The position numbers and the translations under genes are program-made. This document shows, one piece after another, positions 47,078 through 57,275 of a stretch of DNA of 64,000 bases (position 1 is its first letter; every line of letters starts with the position of its first letter). The DNA comes from Chytridium lagenaria. Its lineage: Eukaryota > Chytridiomycota > Chytridiomycetes > Chytridiales > Chytridiaceae. The DNA is taken from contig JAHLKC010000100.1 in assembly GCA_025449115.1 (NCBI GenBank), positions 82,376-146,375 on the forward strand. Reading direction: 5' to 3'. The notes under the pieces were generated by a model that saw only the letters and a list, made by a program, of their open reading frames with translations, had not been told where the DNA came from and did no database searches.

Positions 47078-48275
47078 ATGTCTCAAGGTCCTTTTGATAT
47101 CCCGTACGTCTCGTGCGCCCTGCTGTCCCTTTGCCTGGCCGTAAGAAGCGCCTCACTCGCACCCAACCTACTCTCCCCCTTTCTCCCGATGCTGTGCGTC
47201 AAAAGAACAGGGATGCTCAGAGAGCCCACAGGGATCGTGTGTCCAGGAAGATTTCGGATCTGGAATCTGAAGTCGTCCGTCTTAGGGTCCGTGTCAATGA
47301 ACTTGAAGAAGAAAATGGAAACCTCAAAGGAGAGCTGGGCTCTTCTAGGAGGGGGCCAAACAACAGTGGATTAGTGAATGGAATGACTGCTGGCAGTCAT
47401 CACCACCTCCCTCCCTTCATTGTCAAGTCTGACTCACCGTCATGCATCGATATCAAGCCTTCCCCTGATGTTGACATCCTTACACCAGCCGCCTCAAGGC
47501 ATCCATCAAGCTCCCCGACCATAGCCGCTGGGGATGCCATGTCTCAAATAACCAACGCTGTTAACTGTGGCTGGTCCCAGTCATCAACGCTTCCATCCTC
47601 CATCCTCACTACCTCATCATCGGAACAACAACGGCAGCAGGCTGCCGTTTCTACTCCGGTATCCGCCTCATCTACATCTCCTTCAAGCCTTGCTGATGCC
47701 ATGAGCTTCTCTGTCTTCTCTCATTCCCCCATGCCTGCCCAGCCCATGATGCGTCGTCCCTCCTCAATGAGCTCACCCGCTAGCCCCTTCATCCCGTCCA
47801 TCTCCACAAGCAACGCACACATCGCCAACAAGGGTTACCCGGCTGGTCCCGGTCCCTTCCAACTCATCTCGCACCAGACTTACCCATCCCGCCCACCCCA
47901 ACCTCTCTCGCCGTTTGTTCCCCCGTCTTGACCTCCCCGGCTTCGGCCGCTACAACCGTCTCTCCAATATCCCCGTTCTTTATCGCCAACTCGACTGTTC
48001 ATCACACCATGTCCCCTGTGGATGCTTTCGGTCGGCCACACCCTGCTATGTTCTCACCACAACAGCAGCAAATCATGATGCAAGGTGTTGGTCCGCAGGT
48101 CGGATCGCAACAACAATACCGTGCTCCTCAGATGCAGCAGTTTGCGGCTACCATCCCTGCAGCACAGTTATCGCCTAATTCTGCTGCTGCAGGTGCCCTG
48201 GATCATGTGCTTCGTCATTACTTGGTGCCGCTGCCGAGTACGTGGGCAAATGATTGGAGGGTAGCTTCTATGTGA
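47078..48275 (+). CDS. bZIP transcription factor, YAP/AP-1-like
   Basis: Nuclear DNA-binding regulator. The start MSQGPFDIP is followed by a one-base change of frame near 47100, then VPLPGRKKRLTRTQPTLPLS. The basic region PDAVRQKNRDAQRAHRDRVS has the NxxxQRxxRxR pattern of fungal YAP-type bZIPs (QR instead of the usual AARxxR). The leucine zipper is ISDLESEVVRLRVRVNELEE with EENGNLKGEL. The rest is disordered and rich in Ser, Pro and Gln, with activation-domain-like stretches (QQQQIMMQGVGPQVGSQQQY). The frame slips by one base at a C run near 47925 (VPP then LTSPASAATTVSPISPF). The C-terminus LDHVLRHYLVPLPSTWANDW ends at TGA 48273. I do not see the conserved C-terminal cysteine-rich domain of oxidative-stress Yap1. 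Probably two exons or one. Confidence 0.8.
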
Positions 48276-49379
48276 AGGTCCCTCTTTCTTTCTTTCTTTC
48301 TTTTTTTTTTTTTGTGAGTGGCTCTGTACACCTTTTTTTGAATGTTTTTTATTTGCATGTGGCATTTTTTCAACGATTTTCCTTTACACGCACTATCTTT
48401 CTCTCCTTTCCTCTCTTTCAATAATCTATGTGACGCTCTTTGTGATGCTGGTTTCATCGCAAGACTTCCATCTGTGCGTTTTCCTTCTTCTTCCCATCTC
48501 TCTTTCTTTCTCTCTTTTCTTTTTATGTCGTAGATGTTTTGATGTTTGATACATGGAGGTTTACACGGGGTTGTCAGGAGAAAGGTATATGTGGATTGGC
48601 TGGTCCATCCTCATAAGCTTCCTTTTTTTTTGTTGAATGCTGTATTTTTTTTTTGTTGAGGGGTGTGTCATGTCTTGGAAAGGTTTCTTTGATGGGCTTT
48701 GACTGGTTTCAATGTTTCTTCAAAACCTTTTCTTGACGTGATTTTCCCTTTATGTGGTGTTGTGTCGTGGGTTGGATCGAAATTGTTCCTCTTATGTATG
48801 TATTTATGCTCGCTCCGTATCTGCATCTCATAAATACTCTGGATGGATCTCATGATTTATGACTCTTTTTTAATTGCTTATATTTATTGCTTTATGACTT
48901 GCTGAACCACGAACCAAGAGGTGTGGACATCGTCGACGGTTAAGACGATGTTAGAAATGAATGCGTGGTGAATCTCAAGACCTTGAAGATCTTCTTATCT
49001 TCATTATAAGATTAGAACAATTAAACAATACAAAACTACAAAGCTAAGACAACATGTTGTGCGTTCAAGGGCCTATCACGCCCCCACACACCATCGCAAA
49101 TTGGGAGCAGCTGGTGTGTCAGCTATGCTCAACACAATATTAAGCAGAGACGTGGTACCACAACCGTACTAGCAACTCTAAACTCTGTCCACTGTGTCCA
49201 TGCATATTAACAGACAAAAAAGTTGAACCCTCCATACTTCTTAATGTCCTATATTTTCCAGATTCAGCTATGGAAAAGTAGCAATTTCGCGACAAAATTA
49301 AGTTCCCCGCCCGTAGCTGACGCGCAGCCAAGACTTTGCGGGTTTAATCAGCGTAACTACCTCTGTTCTGTTCTAGATG
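48276..49379. other. Intergenic region at the edge of the repeat-rich zone
   Basis: Contains a T-rich 3' flank of the bZIP gene, including a tttc repeat near 48285-48315. A stretch from about 48900 has higher A/T and no gene. The repeat-rich zone starts from about 49.2 kb. Confidence 0.45.
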
Positions 49380-49720
49380 GCAATGGCGTGTTTTTCCAGC
49401 CATGCCGCGTGAGATTGAGATATGATGTCCCTGCCAATAGAAGTGGCCACCATTGTTTGCGTCATTTTCAAGAAATGTTTCTGAAGAAGTGGGTGTCCCC
49501 ATATACTATTTACTCTGATCAAGAGTTTATGATAAGAACTTATGAAAAGGTCAGCAATATCCTTGGCTTCACCAGTCCTTTTTGCACCTTATGGCCTCGC
49601 GTTAACGCCTTAGCTGAACGTTCTAACAAAACAATATGCCAAATGATCACGTTTGTTTTGATCAGAACACTCATGGTGATTAAGATGTTTAGCAGCTTTT
49701 ATCTCCGAATTTAAATTAAT
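49380..49720 (+). pseudogene. Degenerate retroelement integrase core
   Basis: An open fragment keeps the order of a DDE integrase core: LDGNGVFFQPCR (first Asp), then FQEMFLKKWVSPYTIYSDQE (second Asp in YSDQEF), then VNALAERSNKTICQM (the Glu in LAER). The spacing resembles Ty3/gypsy or related elements. The flanks (49230-49380 and 49720-50400) have scattered frames with stops and a possible RNase-H-like remnant (CICDADAAYGLL at about 50282-50320). No LTR is visible close by. Inactive. It is a fragment of a mobile element. Confidence 0.55.
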
Positions 49721-50399
49721 ATACTTTTACCTCTGGTTTAAAACTCTGGAGAATAACGCGCCACTTATCTTTCTGGTCAAGTTCTTGGATTCATCACTAA
49801 GGGCTAAATTGTCCGTTACTACAACAGTTATTCAGTCGGTTTTAAGATTCTATACATTGGTTATGTTGTAGCCGGTTACGCTGGTTCTGGTTTTTTATCA
49901 ATTCCTTTGACTCTTATGTGCCATTCAACATCAAGCGGCTTACAGACATGCCCTTTTACAACATACTTAAAACCCCCTCCTTCCTTGTTACTGAATCTCT
50001 GTTGTATTGTTATTACAAGTCAATAAACTCTTACTTTGCAATTCATGATGTTCATCTGTTCAAACATGTTCACCCGACTGAACCAGAGAGATGACCTTAA
50101 CATCGCACGTCACAGATCTGTATGTACGTTTGATTCGATCTAACATGATCACATATTAGCTTTAAAGCTGTAGCAAAACTCAAAAAACTTCTTGTTACTG
50201 CGACGCGTTTGGTTGGTGTGATTGGTTTATTTCTGGTTTATCTTTGTTTCAATATAGTTCCCCTTATCCCCTTAAGCCTGTTTGTATATGCGATGCTGAT
50301 GCCGCATATGGCTTACTTAATGTTGCAGCAGGTTGACCGCTTTGTTGTATGTAATTTATTGGTTCACGCGTCTTGAACAAATTAAGAAGCGTGATGAGC

Positions 50400-52339
50400 C
50401 GGCATCTGCCGCTAGGGAGGGTGTTTCAGTTTCAGAACGCGTATAAAAGGCCAAGAGTTTATAGTGAATAGAAAAAGTAAACTTTTTATGGGCCGTGTAA
50501 TTCTGTAAAGGTAATAATCGCAAAAGTACACGTTTAGAGTTTAAAGTCAGAATGAAACGAAATTATTCCAAGTCATTTTCATCAATATTCTTGCGTTGGC
50601 CTTGCCTATAGAGCTTGGCAAAACTGTTGCCCTTGCTCTCAATGCTTCCGGTTCTTGACAAACTATAATATTATTAGTATCCAATAAAGATTTCAGAAAT
50701 GTCACCCATCTATTCTTAACATGATCCACAAACGGGCTGCCACACTATTTTCATCAACAAAAAGTAGTTTGACTTCAGGTTCGGAGTTCGTCAGTCAACG
50801 CGATATCTGATACCATCACAAACACAAGGTCGTACTGGTCATTCGGCGCAAAATGGGGCATTGAAAGTTATTCCTTTAAGACAAATTCTGCAGATCATGG
50901 TACGCAAATAAAAAATATTTAGAAATAGTTACAAAAGCAAAATTAAGATTGAGCAAAAAAAGCAAATTTACGCACGGCACCTTACGGGCCAGGGCAATAA
51001 GTTCTTGCATGCTTTGTTCAGGACCGGGAACGACCTGCCCGCCCGCCCCCTACCAGTAATGACTTTACCGGAACTGTCATGAAAAAACAAAATACATCAC
51101 ATACCGCAGTAAAAAAACCCTAGTACTGGGAGGTGGATGCTGAACCACATTTCCACGAGCATGCTCCTTGTAGTCATAACCCATACAAAGTATAAAACGG
51201 TGAGAAGGAAAATTCTGTTGTGCTCATGAGCTCAGTCATCTTGTCAAACAAACAATGAGTACAGATAAAAATTGTTTTTGTTGAAAATCCCCTTAGCCAT
51301 TAAGTCAGGACCGATGAATTGCATATCCTTCTTTTGGGCATTGAGGGCAGCAAATGACTTCAATAAACACTACACTTGATGCATTTTCCGAAAACAAATT
51401 TTGCAGATTTTAGAAATGGAGTACCACCTTTTCCAATCCGCAACGGCATTGGTCGTTGTCTTCCAGTCTGAAACATGTGCCAAGACTTAACATGGGCTTC
51501 CTCACCAGCGCGATACACTTGTGGTCGCCAATTGGCAGCCTCATCTTTGATCATAGAAGAAAGAGGTGGCATAATAGGTCTTATAGGAAACTGACATGTT
51601 GGTTGCCTCGTTCTCAATCAATACTTTCGGAATTTTCATTAAAGACTAAAGTGTCAATATCGTGCTTGCGAATTATATTGAGAAGCCCGCCTGTGCCGGC
51701 CGTGCCGGTAGAGCAATTTAACCAATAGAAAAAACTTCCTACCCATTGGTTGTGTAAGGTAAAATGTATGACATCCGAATGAATGCATGCCTGAACAAGC
51801 TGGTTTGCAATTGCATTCAATGAATTCGTGGTCCAAACCCTTATTAAAGATTTGAACAACAGCAAACTTTGACGCCTTGAAGAACAGGTAAGATGCTTAA
51901 TTTTTTTCCTTTAAAACCTGAGTATTTTCATGTCCATCATTAAAGTCCTGTAATATATTATATATATATTTCGGTCGTGGAACCAATATGTGATCACAGT
52001 TGAATAGTAACTCATTGTAATCCAAAAGCACTTTTCTGCCGCTTTCAGGTGTCCTAGAAAACAAGATTAATATGCGGTGTTGTATATTATCTTACAAATT
52101 TTGACGGTATCCATTTCTGTTGTCTAAATTGCTGGCGAGGTCACATAGCATCTCAGTTTCCTGTTGGCTAAAAGGCTACTCTGGCTCCTGAGGTCGTGGG
52201 TTGTACAGATTCATTAAAGACACACTAACTCTATCCACCAAAGCAGGACCTTCTGATAATTCCGCAACTGTTGGCGTCCCTTGGTGTTCTCCATTTTGGT
52301 CTTCTACCTCCCAATCTCCTCTTCTGCATATTGAATACT
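50400..52339. other. Repeat-rich, degenerate region
   Basis: AT-rich sequence with short frames on the minus strand (50547-50729, 51360-51617 and 51614-51865). The minus frames hold fragments that look like a decayed transposase or other protein, with a CKICFRKMH cysteine pair, but stops are frequent and I cannot name the family. Confidence 0.35.
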
Positions 52340-52821
52340 TGTTGTTCACGGGGCTCAATTAAAACAAAGTTAACGCACTTTTTGCTCGAACAACGTTCTT
52401 GATTTATTTCGACTCAAAACATGAGTCTTTAAATACTCAAACAAAACGAGCAAGTAAAGAGGAAAGACAACACAAAGGTAAACCTATTGGAGACGCGTAC
52501 ACTCACGCGTTAAAATCTCCACTACAAAGATAAACAAATCAGAAAGCCTTAACGGGAGCAAAGGGAATAAAGGCTAGAAGGGAATGTCCAATCACAAACA
52601 GGTAGAATTATAATTAAACTGGCATAAAGAAAATAAACCAATCAAGGAAGGTAAATCAAAGTGGGAAATTTAAATGAGTCCAGAGAGTGAATTAGAAGTC
52701 CAGTGGGCGCGTTTGCGCTCAACTCTAGCAACGCGTAAATTCCAGAGCACTCCAACGCCGCGGACTAATGGTGCGAGTGATCCTGACGCGTCCTCGTGAG
52801 TCAAGTGAGCGAAACCCAACA
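52340..52821 (-). mobile_element. Probable solo LTR
   Basis: On the minus strand a 482-bp unit begins TGTTGGGTTTCGCTC and ends GTGAACAACA, the TG..CA form of an LTR with matching TGTTG/CAACA tips. Inside are a promoter-like GAGTATTTAAAGACTC and, near the 3' end, a possible poly(A) signal region AAATAAATCAAG. No internal retroelement domains lie next to it. The 5-base flanks (atact and ttgca) do not match, so the target-site duplication is lost or the ends are off by a little. Confidence 0.55.
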
Positions 52822-53727
52822 TTGCAACAAGTGAACTAACCCCCGCAATGATAGTCTTACCCTTGGCTTCACACTATTTCTTCTTCCTTAGCTCCACTTA
52901 GCTAATGGAATCTTCCTCAACATGTTAGGTTAAGGTACATGGCTGAATCATCCAAACAAATAAAGTTTTTAAATGGAGCCAAAAAAGAAAAGTCCCCTAC
53001 AATATACACTTAGGTAGTTCGGTGGGCCTGTCCTTACGGGCCTACAGGCATTGGATGATATCACTGTCCAAATGGAATGGACAGTACAACGTTACCATTA
53101 TGTGCAAGTTTGATCATGATTACATAAATACTGATGTTTCTGAGCATAATGGACTACGTTTCAAGTCTCTACCATGGTGATGCCGTCTTTTACAAGGAAA
53201 AAAGTCATATTATTAAGTAAACACCATTTAAAGCCACCTTTGAGCACAATTGTTGAGTCAGTTCCACTGTAATAGACAATGTTTCACTATCCACAACAAG
53301 CACTCTTTGATTGAGTCATCACCCATGTCATTGACACGTCTATTCATGCCGGTATGGTCTAGAGATGTTTCCAGGAACACTACATTTAGGGACCGTAACC
53401 TCCAATCTAAATTGAGTGGGATCAACATTATATATTAACGCTCATGACGAATTTTGCTCGAATAGACCAATTACAATAAAACATATTTTCATCGCGAAAA
53501 AGCCGCGACAAATGAAGCATTCCCTTTCGGTGAAATAAAAGGCAGACTTAAATGTTGTAATTTCAGATGGCGCATATGTGTTTTTGGCCGAAAAAGTGTA
53601 ATGCAAACTACGAATCTTATAGAACTACAAGTATACTATGAAATTAAATTTAACGCTCAACACTCACTTGTATATAATAACACTAAGAATAAAAGATGTA
53701 ATTCACTATCAGTCTTGGAGAAAATAA
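52822..53727. other. Interval between two LTR-like units
   Basis: AT-rich, only short frames. No gene supported. Confidence 0.4.
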
Positions 53728-54128
53728 TGTTGGGTTTTTCATCTTTCTATTTTGTTTTACTCACCCACATTCGTATTTTGTCTAAGTTGTTTATCCCCAA
53801 ACTTTGTTTTGCTTACGCGTTAATTTTAAGTTTTGATTCAATCAGTTGTATTAAGCTCCTCATGACATTTGAGGATGCGTTAATCCCTAAACTTTATTAT
53901 TTTATGTTTATTTTATGATACGTAACAGGGGGGATTTACGGTCATGAGTTCTGTTGTAAATCCCCACTTTCCACATGTATTGAAAAAAAGGAGCCAACAT
54001 TAACATATGGAAGTTTCATCGTTATTAGCTCCATGTCACCTCTGGAGACTCCATCATCAATTTTTCACAGTTTATTTACTTTATTAATTCATTATATTTC
54101 ATTACATTTAAGCCCCGTAACCCCTACA
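53728..54128 (+). mobile_element. 5' LTR of the Ty1/copia element
   Basis: A 401-bp unit starts TGTTGGGTTT and ends AACCCCTACA. The tips are inverted-like (TGTTGG against TGTAGG). It lies just upstream of gag, and the first bases after it read agTGGTAGCACTTCACC, a position and sequence expected for a tRNA primer-binding site. No 3' LTR partner is in the window. The next known internal part ends near 55890. Confidence 0.55.
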
Positions 54129-54171
54129 AGTGGTAGCACTTCACCTGGTTGGAAGTCGATCCATTTGAGGG

Positions 54172-55889
54172 TTGAAGAGTGAAAGAGAAAAGAGCGATCA
54201 TCCCAAGAAAGAAAGAAAGCTGTCAACACGAGAAGATGACAAAGAGAATGACGACAAACCTGTGATGTTTGATGGCACACAGTTCCACATCTGGAAGTAC
54301 CGCATGATCAGGTACTTGAAAGGCAAAGGCCTTTGGAAGATCGTTGATAAGGGCTGGACGCCTACAAATGCAGAAAAGAAGGGCGTCTGGGGATAAAATC
54401 ATCGAGACCTATGAGAGAAAGGCTCAGACAAACAGAAACGCGATTAGACGCAAACTCACGAACTTTAAAATGAAAGAAGAAGACGACTTGAAGACTTACA
54501 TCGCGGAAGTCTCGTCAATCATTCAGCAACTGAAGGCTGCGGGGGAGGACACGGCAACCCCGCAACACATCTCCATCCTCCTAACGACCCTCCCTGAAGC
54601 ATACGACATCATAGTCAACCTTCTTGAGAACGAAACCAAAGCCCAGGCTAACTATGCCTATGTCGTCGGAAAGCTGTTAGACCATGAAACAAAACTGAAA
54701 GAGAGAAAGAAGGAAAATGAAGATAACGAAGGCGCCCAGGCTCATGCTGCGGGACGCTACAACAACCAGCAACAAAGACACTGCGGCGGTGAGGACCGAG
54801 AATGCTAAAACTGTGGAAAGAAAGGTCACCTAGCAAGAGACTGCTGGAGCGCGAGAAGAAATAACGACAACAGAAACGAAAGAGATAACGAACCTCAAGC
54901 TCAACCTGCGGCTGCAGGAAGAGGCTTTTTCCGTGGAAAATGGCGCGGAGGCTTCCGTGGTCGAGGAGGACGCGGAAGAGGAGGTCGAGGCCGAGGTGGT
55001 TGGAATCGAGGATCTAATGCAAACCTGGCAAACCAAAACAACAATCAGAACAACATCAACGGAGGAAATCCTGTGGTATTCGTTGCAGCAGTACCTACCG
55101 TCAATATGAGCTCGGAAGGCGGTCCGCAGACTAGAGACACTAGATGGATGTTAGGCTCTGGAGCCACTCACCACATGACGTTCCAGCGCAACATTCTGTC
55201 AAACTACCTGCAACATCAGCACTGCCAACAACAACAGCAATCTTGAATCCCGTGGAGTTGGTTACTGTGAAGAGAAGATTAGAAATGGAGAAGGAACCGG
55301 AACATTAATTCTCAAGAACGTTTTGTACGTACCAAACATCGGACGGAACCTGATCTCGCTTGGGATGGCGAGGAAGGAAGACCTTGACATCTTTCCGAAG
55401 GATGACGGATATGACCTTAAACCCAAGAAAGAACCGTCAGCGCAAGCACTTGCAACGTTCACCTACAGCAGCAAAGAGAACCTCATCTACCTTGATCAAG
55501 TGATTGAATTCAAGCCATGCACCACCACGGAAAGAGCCGAGAAGGGTCTAACACCGCACCAATGGCACTTGGGGATGGGTTACCTAGGAAAGAAGGGAGT
55601 AAAGAATTTCATGAAGGTAGCGAAGGGGGTCAACATGACGAATGAAGAAGACACTTACCTTTGTGAGGGAGTTTTGATGGGAAAATGACAAGGACCTTCT
55701 TTCCTGACCAACCTGACGAGTTGAAGGCCAAAGACCCTCTCGAGAAAATCCATGTTGATATAGTCGGACCTATGAAAACCGCGTCAAATGGTGGCGCACG
55801 CTACTTCCTTACGATTGTCAATAGCGCGACAAACTATGTCACCGTCTACCTGTGCAAGAAGAAGAATGAGTCTTTCAAGTACAGTGCGT
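54172..55889 (+). pseudogene. Ty1/copia retrotransposon internal region, truncated and decayed
   Basis: Gag has FDGTQFHIWKYRMIRYLKGK (typical copia start). It shifts frame at about 54395 and continues with LKTYIAEVSSIIQQLKAAGE and LLTTLPEAYDIIVNLL. A CCHC zinc knuckle CGKKGHLARDC (54811-54845) is preceded by an in-frame stop. A Gly/Arg-rich segment follows, with FRGRGGRGRGGRGRGG. The protease has RWMLGSGATHHMT, where the catalytic Asp of the usual LDSGA is Gly. VLYVPNIGRNLISLG and HQWHLGMGYLGKKGVKNF (GAG-pre-integrase) come next. The integrase begins IHVDIVGPMKTASNGG and ends abruptly at about 55889 in KKKNESFKYSA. The reverse transcriptase, RNase H and 3' LTR are absent here. Confidence 0.8.
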
Positions 55890-57275
55890 GACACCAAAGA
55901 TAGGTATGAAAATTTCGACCCCAATATGCCAATATCTTCTCTAGGAGGCATTTCCGACCAATCTTCTAAGGGGACTTGTGGGGGGTATGAAAACGGACAT
56001 ATTAGGGGGCGGCAAAAAATGTTTACTAATTGAAAATTTTATATCTTTGATTTTCTTGTTATTTGTTAAGAAAACATCTGGCTGGGAGCGCAAAGGTGCT
56101 ATTCGCACATCTTTGCATTGTTTGCCAACGCATCATAACAAAAAAAATTTAACTTTTTTTTTTTCAAAAATTATTTTGAAATTTTTATGAGATTTCTTAC
56201 CGTTCAAAGATATGACGGAAAAAACTGTGAAATAACATCCCACAGTGTACATTTCGTAGCGTTCCCCTCGTTCTCAGCTTCCGTTTGATACCAATATGAA
56301 AATTTTCATAATTTTTATATATATATCGGGTGGCAAATATTTCGGGGTTATATCCCATAGTACAAAAACAAAACCGACGACAACTAAAAAAATTTCGTCG
56401 AATTTGGATATAGTTTGCCGTAAATCGGCGTATGCTGCCGCTTTTGCACCAAATCAATTCGTTGGTCACACAATATTCGCCACTTATTAAATGCGGCAGA
56501 ATACCGCCAAATACGTAAATTTTTTCATCATACGGGGAGCTGAATTTTCGGTCACGCAATGGAAATTTCTTTATTTTACAGAATTCAGACAGTACCACAG
56601 GATTTGCATCGAACTATACTATAGCGCCGTAAACGGCCATCTACGGGAGTCTTCTGTTTCTCCACCATAAGGACTTTACCTTAACCTAAAGCTTTTAATC
56701 TGAATATATATTCATTACAGTCGTACTTAAAAATTATTAGGACTCATAAGCCACGTGTGCATAAAGAAAACGTTCTTCCTATTTAGCCCACATACACAGT
56801 GTTCAGTACAAACATTGACGTCAGACCGCAATACTCTTTTCCACAAAGGTATTTTTACCTTTTTTGCTTTTGTCAAACTATACTGAATTTGTGGTCATAT
56901 TCTTTGTGTATACGCTGACTGTCGCAGAATGTTGACACTGCCAATGCAGGTATAATACGTTTTGTCGCGTGTACGTACGCTTACGTGCGTACACGTGCGT
57001 TTCTGTACGCGTGCGTACGTGTGCGTACATTTGCGCACGTAAATGTAAGACGCGTGCACAAGTGTACGTAAACGTACGCAAACGTGCATGTACGTACGTA
57101 TAGTGGAATCAATGCATACTTCGTGAACGTTCCTATACATACTCTTGTATTTTATTTTTGAAGATGTTCACGATTTTTTCTCTCTAAACTCCAAAAATAA
57201 ATACATTCTGCACAAAATTGGGACTTTGATAAAATATATTAACGTAATTTTGACATCAACGTACAGCACCATTAG
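55890..57275. other. Sequence of unknown origin at the break of the copia element
   Basis: AT-rich sequence starts where the integrase ends. It has an open minus-strand frame of 133 codons (56197-56598) rich in Arg/Phe/Cys, without a recognised domain. It contains the motif gtatgaaaattt twice (about 55905 and 56296) and, from 56600, gccgtaaacggccatctacgg. Its last third is the alternating tract listed separately. Confidence 0.4.
56950..57110. repeat. Alternating purine-pyrimidine ACGT/GCGT-rich tract
   Basis: About 160 bp made almost only of acgt, gcgt and acac steps (gtacgtacgcttacgtgcg, then acgtgcgtttctgtacgcg and so on). It is not a perfect tandem repeat but a degenerate one with a unit near 6-8 bp. 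It is read as a series of YR dinucleotides. Confidence 0.8.
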
